Below, in pieces: positions 17,831 to 25,476 of a stretch of 64,000 nt of DNA. The position numbers and the translations under genes were made by a program. How positions within the stretch are numbered: the stretch's first letter is position 1; every line of letters starts with the position of its first letter. This DNA is from Fibrella aquatilis (lineage in GTDB: Bacteria; Bacteroidota; Bacteroidia; Cytophagales; Spirosomataceae): NCBI RefSeq assembly GCF_017353255.1, contig NZ_JAFMYU010000004.1, forward strand, positions 62,001 through 126,000. The letters run 5' to 3'. The notes beneath the pieces were generated by a model. It was not told the origin of the DNA and made no database searches. It saw nothing but the letters and a program-made list of their open reading frames with translations.

Positions 17831-18253
17831 TTACTTTTTCTTCTTAGCAGGTGCGCCTTTTTTGGCAACCGGAGCCTGACCTGGTTTGGGCCGTTTGGCA
17901 CCGTATTTCGAGCGGCTTTGCAGACGACCGCTTACGCCAGCCGTATCCAGGGCACCCCGAACAATGTGGTAACGTACACCCGGCAGGTCTTTCACCCGGC
18001 CACCGCGGATCAGCACGATTGAGTGCTCTTGCAGGTTGTGGCCTTCGCCCGGAATGTAGGCGTTAACTTCTTTCCCGTTCGATAACCGAACACGGGCAAC
18101 TTTACGAAGAGCCGAGTTGGGCTTCTTCGGGGTGGTGGTGTACACGCGCGTGCATACACCCCGACGCTGTGGGCAAGCGTCCAAGGCTGGCGACTTCGAT
18201 TTAAAGTCCAGCTTTTCGCGGCCCTTGCGAACTAACTGTTGTATGGTAGGCAT
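17831..18253 (-). CDS. rpsL: 30S ribosomal protein uS12
   Basis: This 140-residue decoding-centre protein has the N-terminal [15 protein letters not shown] and the conserved streptomycin-site segments [16 protein letters not shown] and [12 protein letters not shown] lysine/alanine-rich tail ends the protein. It is first in the S12-S7 pair. A TAnnTTTG element lies about 65 bp upstream. IR4 follows the stop codon directly. Confidence 0.97.
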   Translation of the reverse strand: MPTIQQLVRKGREKLDFKSKSPALDACPQRRGVCTRVYTTTPKKPNSALRKVARVRLSNGKEVNAYIPGEGHNLQEHSIVLIRGGRVKDLPGVRYHIVRGALDTAGVSGRLQSRSKYGAKRPKPGQAPVAKKGAPAKKKK

Positions 18254-18317
18254 TACTGTTTGTTTATAAGAGACTTACTAGGCGCAACCCCTTGCGCCAT
18301 TCCGAAAAATCGGACTG

Positions 18318-18325
18318 CAAAGGTA
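18318..18325 (-). promoter_or_regulatory. rpsL -7 element TACCTTTG
   Basis: This TAnnTTTG match on the minus strand lies 64 bp upstream of the rpsL ATG, just beyond the stop codon of the DUF3467 gene. Confidence 0.55.
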
Positions 18326-18345
18326 GCAAAAAAAATTTACTGTTT

Positions 18346-18669
18346 TTACGCTTCTCCTACCGGGCCGCCAAAGCCGCCGCTGGGAAAACGGAATGTGTCG
18401 TCGGGCTGGCTGATGGGACCAAAACTCTCTTCATATTTGCGAATGTTTTCTTTCAGCGCTAACAGCAGGCGTTTGGCGTGTTCGGGTGTCAGAATAATAC
18501 GTGACTTCACTTTTGCCTTAGGTACGCCAGGCATCAGTCGTATAAAATCGACAATAAACTCGCTGTTTGAATGAGCAATCATGGCCAAATTAGCATAAAT
18601 GCCTTCGGCTATTTCTTCGCTAAGCTCAACGTCGATAGAGCTGTCGTTATTAAAATTCTGCTGTTCCAT
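18346..18669 (-). CDS. DUF3467 domain-containing protein
   Basis: This 107-residue acidic protein has the features of DUF3467: ELSEEIAEGIYANLAMIAHS, EFIVDFIRLMPG and ILTPEHAKRLLLALKENI. The family's function is not known to me. It is expected to be cytoplasmic. The promoter element TAATTTTG lies exactly 4 bp upstream of the ATG, which suggests a leaderless mRNA. It precedes rpsL, but rpsL has its own promoter element. Confidence 0.85.
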   Translation of the reverse strand: MEQQNFNNDSSIDVELSEEIAEGIYANLAMIAHSNSEFIVDFIRLMPGVPKAKVKSRIILTPEHAKRLLLALKENIRKYEESFGPISQPDDTFRFPSGGFGGPVGEA

Positions 18670-18673
18670 GGGT

Positions 18674-18681
18674 CAAAATTA
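18674..18681 (-). promoter_or_regulatory. -7 element TAATTTTG, 4 bp before ATG
   Basis: TAnnTTTG followed by four bases and then the ATG of the DUF3467 gene. Transcription is expected to start at or next to the start codon. Confidence 0.5.
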
Positions 18682-18705
18682 GGGTATAACTACCGGCAAT
18701 AAAAT

Positions 18706-18732
18706 AGCCCTGACACCAGGGGTGTCAGGGCT
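18706..18732. terminator. Terminator of rng
   Basis: AGCCCTGACACC and its perfect complement flank a 3-bp loop. On the minus strand a T-rich tract follows. It lies 173 bp past the rng stop codon. Confidence 0.75.
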
Positions 18733-18904
18733 AACCTTTACAAGTGGGGAAGGTTGAAACTATAAACAAGGCTAGCCGGAGCTTCACCGTTGTTTTTACA
18801 TGAATAATACTTGTTTTATCAAGTATGGTAACAAAGATACAAAATCTTACCTGAAGCGCCAAAGCCTGTGTCCCGTTTCGAGGTAGCGGTATGCTAGTAG
18901 TCTC

Positions 18905-20509
18905 TTATGCCTCAACCTGCGCTGGTGCCGACGTCATAGGGGCGGGTACAGCGGCTCCGGCCAACTCAATCTCATCGCCCGATTTGTTCTGGAATTTGAA
19001 TTCAGTGATACCCAGTGAACTGTCTTTGATGAGCGTAACCCAGGTTTTGTATTTCAGATACCAGCGACGTTGTTTCGACAGAATGCCCTTGGTGAAGTAA
19101 GCATGAAGGAATGGGTGGAGTACGATCTGAATACCCCGTTCATTCTGTTTAGTCAGGATGTAATCGAGGTTACCCTCAATCACGTCGGTGATCAACACGC
19201 TGGCCTGAATAGTGCCCGTACCACCGCAGGTGGGACATACCTCCCGCGTGACGATGTTCATTTCGGGCCGCACCCGTTGCCGGGTAATCTGCATCAGGCC
19301 AAACTTGGTTAGGGGCAGAATCGTAAACTTAGACCGGTCGCCCTTCATCTCGTCGCGCATGATGTCGAAGATCATCTTCTTATTATCGGCCTTCTTCATG
19401 TCGATGAAGTCAATAACGATGATTCCGCCCATATCGCGCAGCCGAAGCTGACGGGCAATTTCGCGGGCGGCTTCGCGGTTCACGCTGATAGCCGTGGCTT
19501 CCTGATCTTCCTCCGAATTAGACTTATTGCCGCTGTTGACATCGATTACGTGCAGGGCTTCGGTATGTTCGATAATCAGGTACCCACCGCCCGGCAAACT
19601 CACTGACCGGCCAAAGAGCGACTTAATTTGTTTTTCCAGGCCTAAGGCCTCAAACATCTTGGTCTTACCCGTGAAGAGCTTTACGATTTTCTCTTTCTCC
19701 GGGGCAATGGTATGGATAAACTCGCGCGTCTGGTTGAAGCTCTCTTGCGTATCGACGGTGATACTGTCGAAAGATTCGTTCAGCATATCGCGCAGGATCG
19801 ACGAGGCGCGGTTCATTTCGCTCAGCACCCGGTCGCGGGGTTTAGCGTCGCGCAGGGTCTGCATGGCGCGGTCCCACTTGTCAATCGAATTCTGGAGGTC
19901 GCTATCTAATTCCTCCACCTCTTTTCCCTGCGCCACCGTACGTACGATGACACCGAAATTTTGGGGTTTGATAGACGACATCAGGCGCAGGAGGCGGTTT
20001 CGTTCGCCCCGGTCGGTGATTTTCTTGGAGAGGTTAACCCCGTTTGAAAAAGGCACCAGCACCAAATACCGACCGGCAATGGAAATGTCGCATGAGAGGC
20101 GCGGTCCTTTTGTGGAGATGGGTTCTTTCACCACCTGCACCAAAATGGACTGCCCTTTGGTCAATACTTTGTCGATCTTCCCGATCTTCTCGATGTCTGG
20201 TTCCATTTCGAAACCCGACAACCTGCCCGTATTGACCCGTTTGGCGATTACATCTTTAGTTAACTTGTTTAGGGAGTTGATATGCTGACCAAGGTCCTGG
20301 TAATGCAGGAACCCGTCTTTTTCATGACCCACGTCGACAAAAGCGGCGTTGAGGCCCGAAGACAACTTCTTAACGGTACCTAAATATAGATCGCCAACCG
20401 TAAAGCTGCTTTCCGACTCATCGAGGTGGTACTCTAGCAGGCGCTTATCCTGCAACAGAGCAATCCGATCCCCTTTTTGAGTCGAACTGATAACTATTTC
20501 GTTGCTCAC
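18905..20509 (-). CDS. rng: Ribonuclease G (Rne/Rng family)
   Basis: This 534-residue endoribonuclease acts in RNA turnover and rRNA processing. It has an N-terminal S1 domain (YLGTVKKLSSGLNAAFVDVG), a catalytic DNase I-like region with DVNSGNKSN and IVIDFIDMKKADN, and the zinc-link CPTCGGTG. The start is GTG at 20509, the only suitable start before the S1 domain. The C-terminus has an alanine/proline-rich extension. IR5 separates it from the following small gene. Confidence 0.94.
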   Translation of the reverse strand: MSNEIVISSTQKGDRIALLQDKRLLEYHLDESESSFTVGDLYLGTVKKLSSGLNAAFVDVGHEKDGFLHYQDLGQHINSLNKLTKDVIAKRVNTGRLSGFEMEPDIEKIGKIDKVLTKGQSILVQVVKEPISTKGPRLSCDISIAGRYLVLVPFSNGVNLSKKITDRGERNRLLRLMSSIKPQNFGVIVRTVAQGKEVEELDSDLQNSIDKWDRAMQTLRDAKPRDRVLSEMNRASSILRDMLNESFDSITVDTQESFNQTREFIHTIAPEKEKIVKLFTGKTKMFEALGLEKQIKSLFGRSVSLPGGGYLIIEHTEALHVIDVNSGNKSNSEEDQEATAISVNREAAREIARQLRLRDMGGIIVIDFIDMKKADNKKMIFDIMRDEMKGDRSKFTILPLTKFGLMQITRQRVRPEMNIVTREVCPTCGGTGTIQASVLITDVIEGNLDYILTKQNERGIQIVLHPFLHAYFTKGILSKQRRWYLKYKTWVTLIKDSSLGITEFKFQNKSGDEIELAGAAVPAPMTSAPAQVEA

Positions 20510-20589
20510 AAGCTGATGGCACGGTTAGAATGGCGTATGATAAAACAAAGAAGCCACGCACGCAAAAGACGGCGGGGCTTCTTAATAAC

Positions 20590-20693
20590 GGTAAGTGGTG
20601 AGTGGTAAACGGTAAGTGTAACAATCTGCTTAAGCTGGCGCAGGCAAACTCACCCGCACCGGCGGACCGGTTTATCGTTCACCACTCATCACT
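20590..20693. repeat. IR5: heptad-armed inverted repeat with conserved core
   Basis: The left arm has four 7-bp units of the type GGTAAGT. The right arm (20671-20693) pairs with it at about 19 of 22 positions. The roughly 50-bp loop contains GCTGGCGCA (20634-20642). About 37 bp of it (20634-20670) is nearly identical, in inverted orientation, to the loop of IR11 at 50104-50142. The right arm overlaps the stop codon of the 29-residue gene. Confidence 0.82.
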
Positions 20694-20781
20694 ATTTTTT
20701 CTTGTGCCGATTTTTTCTTAGCCGTTTTTTCCGCTTGTGGGTGGCAATCTTGTGCCGCTTCCGTTTCTTTCCGCAAGGCAT
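20692..20781 (-). CDS. AURKAIP1/COX24-type small basic ribosomal protein
   Basis: This 29-residue, extremely basic protein starts MPCGKKRKRHKIATHKR. It matches the short AURKAIP1/COX24-domain proteins conserved in Bacteroidota, which are related to mitochondrial mS38 and actinobacterial bS22. It is therefore a likely ribosome component. The start codon at 20781 is the only option. It lies between the TPR gene and rng, with IR6 upstream and IR5 overlapping its stop codon. Confidence 0.78.
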   Translation of the reverse strand: MPCGKKRKRHKIATHKRKKRLRKNRHKKK

Positions 20782-20844
20782 AATGCTGTGGGGTTAATGA
20801 GTTAAACTAGATGTCGGCCCGCCACTCGGCAAGCCCTATTTTTT

Positions 20845-20929
20845 GAGTTTACAGTTTTCAGTTGCTTCATTGAGGTTGCTGCTTCCCCAGCGAAGCAACT
20901 AAAGACCGCAAACTGAAAACTGTAAACTC
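20845..20929. repeat. IR6: heptad-armed inverted repeat
   Basis: The unit resembles AGTTTTC, period 7. The left arm is 24 bp (20845-20868) and the right arm 38 bp (20892-20929). Deleting exactly 14 bp (two units) from the right arm makes the two perfectly complementary. It abuts the stop codon of the TPR gene with no spacer. Confidence 0.9.
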
Positions 20930-21796
20930 TTATTTTACCCGTTCTTCCAACTCCTTGATCGCCGCCTGAATTTGCGGGTCTTTTTCGTTGGCTTTCACGT
21001 CGGCCAAAACCGTTTTGGCTTCCTCTTTCTGGTTTGTTTCTACCAAACTGACACCCAGATAAAACTGAGCGCGGCGGTTGGTGGGATCGTTAACCAGAAT
21101 TTGCCGAAACCGGTCGATGGCTTTGCTGTACTGCCCTGAACGCATAGATAGCATACCCAGGTTAAACAAAGCCAGTTCGTTGGTGGGGTCCTGTTGAAGC
21201 ACCTCGCGAAGCAGCATAATACCCTGCATCGGCGTTTGGGTGTTCACGTAGGTCATCGCCATATTGGCTTTGGCCGCCAGCAGATTTGGGTTTTTGTCGA
21301 GCGCTTTTTGATAAAACTCCCGTGTCTTTTCACCCAGATAAGCTGTCTTTTTCTCGTTTACGGCAAACCCGTAAGCTTCAAAGTACTGGTCGCCGGCACG
21401 TAGGTAGTTTTGTTCGGTGGGGGCCAACTGCGCCAGGATACCCGTATAGTGAGCAGCACTGTCGAACCGGCTGGCCGACCGAAAAAAGGAAACCAGACGC
21501 TGAGCGACGGCGGGACGAGTAGCGGGCGTTGCCGTGGCGTAGGCCTGTTGCAATGTCTCTACCTGCTTCTGCTGACCGGGTGTAAGTGGCTGATTATGCT
21601 CAATAGTCGACTCGTCTTTAGTGCCTGTGTTAGCCACTACGTTCATCGAATCGGACACGGGCGTTGCCGTTGAACGACCACCCGGCGCATTACCCAATTG
21701 CTTGGTTTTGTTCTGCACTACCCATCGGGGCAGACTGTACAGACCAGCACTTAAGCCAACCGTAGCTACCAGCACATACAGCGTGGATGCTTTCAT
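20930..21796 (-). CDS. Exported tetratricopeptide-repeat protein
   Basis: This 288-residue protein has an N-terminal signal anchor (LYVLVATVGLSAGLYSLP) and a low-complexity linker to about residue 70. At least three TPR units follow: FYQKALDKNPNLLAAKANMA, LFNLGMLSMRSGQYSKAIDR and AQFYLGVSLVETNQKEEAK. It is probably periplasmic and anchored in the inner membrane. It lies between the HU gene and the 29-residue ribosomal gene. Its role is unknown. Confidence 0.85.
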   Translation of the reverse strand: MKASTLYVLVATVGLSAGLYSLPRWVVQNKTKQLGNAPGGRSTATPVSDSMNVVANTGTKDESTIEHNQPLTPGQQKQVETLQQAYATATPATRPAVAQRLVSFFRSASRFDSAAHYTGILAQLAPTEQNYLRAGDQYFEAYGFAVNEKKTAYLGEKTREFYQKALDKNPNLLAAKANMAMTYVNTQTPMQGIMLLREVLQQDPTNELALFNLGMLSMRSGQYSKAIDRFRQILVNDPTNRRAQFYLGVSLVETNQKEEAKTVLADVKANEKDPQIQAAIKELEERVK

Positions 21797-21825
21797 ATCG
21801 CTAACTACCTGGTCACCTGCTTAGT

Positions 21826-21871
21826 ACCTGTTTGGTTAGGCTTGCCTAGGATGCTGCCTAACCAAACAGGT
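21826..21871. repeat. IR7: short inverted repeat between HU and TPR genes
   Basis: The 16-bp arms ACCTGTTTGGTTAGGC and GCCTAACCAAACAGGT are perfectly complementary around a 14-bp loop. No clear heptad periodicity or T-run is present. It lies 6 bp from the HU stop codon. It could be a reduced member of the IR family or a terminator. Confidence 0.6.
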
Positions 21872-21877
21872 AGTGTG

Positions 21878-22180
21878 TTACTCAGCCGATACTTTGGCTT
21901 TGTCGCTGGTTTTTACCTGCTCAACGAAGACTTTAGCCGGCTTGAAGCTGGGGATAAAGTGCTCGTCGATGACCATAGCGGTGTTCTTCGAGATGTTCCG
22001 GGCAACCTTCTTTGCTCGTTTCTTATTGATGAAGCTGCCGAAGCCCCTCACATAAATGTTCTCTCCTTCAGATAGCGAGTTTTTGATTACCGCAAAAAAT
22101 TGCTCCAGGGTAGAGGTTACATCTGCCTTGTCAATTCCGGTTTTATCTGAAATTTCGGCGATTACGTCTGCTTTCGTCAC
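21878..22180 (-). CDS. HU-family DNA-binding protein
   Basis: This 100-residue nucleoid protein contains the HU/IHF signature (ENIYVRGFGSFINKKRAKK, ARNISKN) and the arm/FKP segment (IPSFKPAKVF). It is expected to form dimers that bend DNA. A TAnnTTTG element lies 60 bp upstream, in the space shared with the divergent mutY. Confidence 0.93.
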   Translation of the reverse strand: MTKADVIAEISDKTGIDKADVTSTLEQFFAVIKNSLSEGENIYVRGFGSFINKKRAKKVARNISKNTAMVIDEHFIPSFKPAKVFVEQVKTSDKAKVSAE

Positions 22181-22240
22181 GACTTTACTAAACTTTAGCG
22201 TTTACTTGAATGTTGATTTTCTGGCACCCAAAAAGGAGTA

Positions 22241-22248
22241 CAAAGGTA
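22241..22248 (-). promoter_or_regulatory. HU gene -7 element TACCTTTG
   Basis: This TAnnTTTG match on the minus strand lies 60 bp upstream of the HU ATG, between the HU and mutY genes. Confidence 0.5.
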
Positions 22249-22265
22249 GAGCTTTTCAATTGAAA

Positions 22266-23435
22266 ATGAAACCCTTCGCTCCTTTATTCACTACCAACGC
22301 CAAAACTCAACGCTTTATTTTGGACTGGCAATCAGACACAAACGCATCGGAAAGCGCCGATGTTCACCTTCGCTTTGCGCCTACCCTTGAACGCTGGTAT
22401 GACCATCACCGGCGCGATCTTCCTTGGCGACATACCACCGATCCGTACCGCATTTGGCTGTCGGAAATCATTCTGCAACAAACGCGTGTAGTCCAGGGAC
22501 TTCCGTACTATCTCCGTTTTGTTGAAGCCTACCCAACCCTGCCCGACCTGGCACAGGCCGACGAGCAGGCTCTGCTGCGACTCTGGCAGGGACTGGGCTA
22601 CTACTCCCGCGCCCGCAACCTGCATCAGACCGCCAAACACATCCATACTGCGCTTAACGGCTCATTCCCGACCACGTACCGCGACTTACTCAGCCTGAAA
22701 GGTATTGGTGCCTACACGGCGGCGGCGGTAGCTTCTTTTGCCTACGGCGAACGGGTAGCAGTGGTAGATGGCAACGTGTATCGGGTACTGGCGCGGGTGT
22801 TTGGGATCGAGGAAGATATTATGAGCACGGGGGCCAAAAAAACATTTGCCGCTTTGGCCACGAGGTTGATAGCTCATGCCATCGACCCGGCTACGTATAA
22901 CCAAGCCGTTATGGAGTTCGGGGCCATTCAATGCACACCTGTGGCCCCCGACTGCCTTATTTGCCCCCTACAGCAGCAGTGTGTAGCCTACCAGACCGGG
23001 AGGCAGCGGGTATTGCCGGTAAAGAAAAAGAAAGCGGCCGTGCGGGCGCGTTTTTTTCTTTACTTGGTCTTTTGCACTCACCAAAGCGGCGAGCTTCGGG
23101 TGGCCATGCATGAGCGCGTGGGCCGCGATATCTGGCAAAACCTGCACGAATTCTACCTGCTGGAAACCGACGAGCCTAAGGCTACCCTAAGCGATTTATC
23201 CTTGCCGACGGAGGTGAACGATTTGGCAAAACGGGGCGTTTTTCATGGCCCGGCGGCAACGGGTAGGCAGCTACTGTCGCACCAGCGGATCGAGGCCGTT
23301 TTCTATAAAATCGATCTGCCAGCAGCGCTTTCCGAAGCCCTGCCCGACGGTTTTCGTTGGTACAGTATGCAGCAGATCAGCCAGTTACCCAAGCCCGTGC
23401 TGATTACAGAGTATTTGGTCAGCGCGTTTGCATAA
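22266..23435 (+). CDS. mutY: A/G-specific adenine DNA glycosylase
   Basis: This 389-residue base-excision repair enzyme removes adenine mispaired with 8-oxoguanine. The catalytic Glu lies in LSEIILQQTRV. The helix-hairpin-helix is LLSLKGIGAYTAAAVASFA, followed by the catalytic Asp in VVDGNVYRV. The 4Fe-4S ligands fit C-x6-C-x2-C-x5-C in CTPVAPDCLICPLQQQC. A NUDIX-like 8-oxoG recognition domain fills the C-terminus. The ATG at 22266 was chosen because upstream starts overlap the HU gene. It is followed by ssb and gldE, a common Bacteroidota order. Confidence 0.95.
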   Translation: MKPFAPLFTTNAKTQRFILDWQSDTNASESADVHLRFAPTLERWYDHHRRDLPWRHTTDPYRIWLSEIILQQTRVVQGLPYYLRFVEAYPTLPDLAQADEQALLRLWQGLGYYSRARNLHQTAKHIHTALNGSFPTTYRDLLSLKGIGAYTAAAVASFAYGERVAVVDGNVYRVLARVFGIEEDIMSTGAKKTFAALATRLIAHAIDPATYNQAVMEFGAIQCTPVAPDCLICPLQQQCVAYQTGRQRVLPVKKKKAAVRARFFLYLVFCTHQSGELRVAMHERVGRDIWQNLHEFYLLETDEPKATLSDLSLPTEVNDLAKRGVFHGPAATGRQLLSHQRIEAVFYKIDLPAALSEALPDGFRWYSMQQISQLPKPVLITEYLVSAFA

Positions 23436-23505
23436 GTCGCCGAAAATCGGTAAATTTATTTCTCTAAACCCACGTAAACCATCTGTTATTCTAACACACA
23501 GCACA

Positions 23506-24036
23506 ATGGCAAGCTTGAACAAAGTCACACTTATTGGCAACTTGGGGGCAGACCCGGAAGTCCGTTATCTGGACGGCGGGACTGTAGTTGCACAGTTTAA
23601 CGTTGCTACAACCGAAAAGTACACGAACCGCAGTGGCGAGCGCGTGGAACAGACCGAATGGTTCCGGGTTGAACTCTGGAACGATCAGGCCAAAGTAGCC
23701 GAGAAGTATTTGCGTAAAGGTAATCCCGTATATATCGAAGGGCGTCTGCGCACCGAAACATGGGTTGACAAAGAAGGTAAAGAGCGTTTTTCGCTGCGCG
23801 TGCGGGCCAACACCATGCAACTGCTGGGTAGCCGCAACGACGAAGCAGGCGGCGATTATCAGGAGACCCCGGCACCACGTCAGCAGCAGGCTGCTCCGGC
23901 CGCGCAGGCACCCCGCCCACAGGCGGCGGCACCCGCCGCGCAGCCCGCTGCCCCGGCCCGCCCGGCAGCCAAACCTGCTCCGGCTCCCGCCGCCTCGTTT
24001 GATGCCGGTGGTGCCGACGATGATTTGCCCTTTTAA
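23506..24036 (+). CDS. ssb: Single-stranded DNA-binding protein
   Basis: This 176-residue protein has an OB-fold from residue 1 to about 110 (NKVTLIGNLGADPEVRYL, WFRVELWNDQAKVAEKYLRK, YIEGRLRTETW). A long alanine/proline/glutamine-rich linker follows, with the acidic tip GADDDLPF that recruits replication and repair partners. The ATG at 23506 fits the family start; an upstream in-frame ATG at 23428 would overlap mutY. Only 2 bp separate it from gldE. Confidence 0.97.
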   Translation: MASLNKVTLIGNLGADPEVRYLDGGTVVAQFNVATTEKYTNRSGERVEQTEWFRVELWNDQAKVAEKYLRKGNPVYIEGRLRTETWVDKEGKERFSLRVRANTMQLLGSRNDEAGGDYQETPAPRQQQAAPAAQAPRPQAAAPAAQPAAPARPAAKPAPAPAASFDAGGADDDLPF

Positions 24037-24038
24037 CT

Positions 24039-25376
24039 ATGGACCCAGGCGACCCCTCTTCCACACAGGTGCTTCCAGTTGGCAACGACTGGGGCACCTA
24101 TTTTAGTTTTTATGGCCCCTACGTGGCTGTAGTGTTGCTTTTGCTGGTCGTTGCCGCCCTGGCCTCTGCCGCCGAAGCCGCCTTTTTCTCCTTGTCGGCG
24201 CAGGATAGGCTCCGTTGCCGCGACAGTGAAGACCCCGCCGAGCGACGCATTGCGGTGCTGTTGGAGCGCCCCAAGCGGCTGCTGGCGTCGCTGGTCATTC
24301 TCAATAACCTGTTCAATATCGCCATTGTCCTCATCGTCACCTACGTGACCTGGCTGGTGTCGGGCTGGGCGCACGCGTCGGGCTGGTTGCTGGTGGGCGT
24401 TACGTTAGCCACGGCGCTCATGATTGTGTTGTTTGGCGAAATGGTGCCCAAAATCTACGCCTCTCAGTACGCGCTGGCTATCAGCAAACGCACCCAATGG
24501 CTGGCACGTACGGCCCTGGTTGTCTTTGCGCCGCTGGCTGCCCTGCTGGTGAACCTAAGCAATCAGGTTGACAAGCGCATTCGGCGGCGTGGGTACAAAC
24601 TGTCGGCTGAGGAGCTAAGCGAAGCCGTTGAACTGACCGGGGCCGATGCCACCGCCGAAGAGAAAGAGATACTGAAGGGCATCGTGAATTTTAGCAACCT
24701 GGCCGCCCGACAGGTGATGCGCGCCCGGATGGACATCACGGCGTTTCCCAATGATTTGACGTTTACGGAACTGCTGGCCCAACTCAACGAAGCGGGCTAT
24801 TCGCGGGTGCCGATCTACAGCGAAACCATCGACCAGATCGAGGGAATTTTGTACCTGAAAGACCTGCTCCCCCACCTCAACGCCGATGATTCGTTCGACT
24901 GGACATCGCTGCAACGACCCGTTTATTTTATACCAGAGACCAAAAAAGTAGACGATCTGCTTCAGGATTTTCAGAAAAAGCGTGTACACATTGCCATTGT
25001 CATTGACGAATACGGCGGTACGCGGGGCCTGGTAACGCTGGAAGATATCATTGAAGAAATCTTCGGCGACATCAACGATGAGTTCGATGAAGAAACGCCA
25101 ACGGGCTACCAGCGCATCGACGACCATACGGTCATTTTTGAAGGCCGCACCCCCCTCACCGACGTCTGCCGGGTACTCGATGTAGACCCTACCACCTTCG
25201 ACGACGTACGTGGCGACAGTGAATCGTTGGGTGGTTTGCTGCTCGAACTGTTCAGCCGCCTCCCCCGCCCCGGCGACGAAGTAAACGTGGAGTCGTTCAC
25301 CTTCCACGTGCTCGCCGCCGACGACAAGCGCATCAGCGAAGTGCGCGTGACCCAGCAGGATTTGACAGAAAAGTAG
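24039..25376 (+). CDS. gldE: GldE-like CNNM/CorC transporter-family protein
   Basis: This 445-residue inner-membrane protein has an N-terminal DUF21 region with about four hydrophobic segments (VAVVLLLLVVAALASAAEAA, LVILNNLFNIAIVLIVTYV). A CBS pair follows (VMRARMDITAFP, HIAIVIDEYGGTRGLVTLED), then a C-terminal CorC_HlyC domain. Its position after mutY-ssb matches GldE, needed for gliding in Flavobacterium. The gldD gene that often follows is missing here, so a motility role is uncertain. A strong terminator follows. Confidence 0.82.
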   Translation: MDPGDPSSTQVLPVGNDWGTYFSFYGPYVAVVLLLLVVAALASAAEAAFFSLSAQDRLRCRDSEDPAERRIAVLLERPKRLLASLVILNNLFNIAIVLIVTYVTWLVSGWAHASGWLLVGVTLATALMIVLFGEMVPKIYASQYALAISKRTQWLARTALVVFAPLAALLVNLSNQVDKRIRRRGYKLSAEELSEAVELTGADATAEEKEILKGIVNFSNLAARQVMRARMDITAFPNDLTFTELLAQLNEAGYSRVPIYSETIDQIEGILYLKDLLPHLNADDSFDWTSLQRPVYFIPETKKVDDLLQDFQKKRVHIAIVIDEYGGTRGLVTLEDIIEEIFGDINDEFDEETPTGYQRIDDHTVIFEGRTPLTDVCRVLDVDPTTFDDVRGDSESLGGLLLELFSRLPRPGDEVNVESFTFHVLAADDKRISEVRVTQQDLTEK

Positions 25377-25413
25377 AGTCTTTTTTTCTCAACGCACTGG
25401 TAATCAACTACTA

Positions 25414-25460
25414 AAAAAGGGATAGCCCCGCTACCATTGGTAGCGGGGCTATCCCTTTTT
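25414..25460. terminator. Bidirectional intrinsic terminator
   Basis: The 23-bp arms (25414-25436 and 25438-25460) are perfectly complementary, GC-rich inside with A- and T-runs at the ends. It serves the convergent gldE and susD-like genes. Confidence 0.93.
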
Positions 25461-25476
25461 GCTGAAATACCTTCGC

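Noticed and set aside
23428-23506. Longer start for ssb
   Set aside because: It overlaps the end of mutY, and the added residues are not part of the OB-fold. The ATG at 23506 matches the family start.
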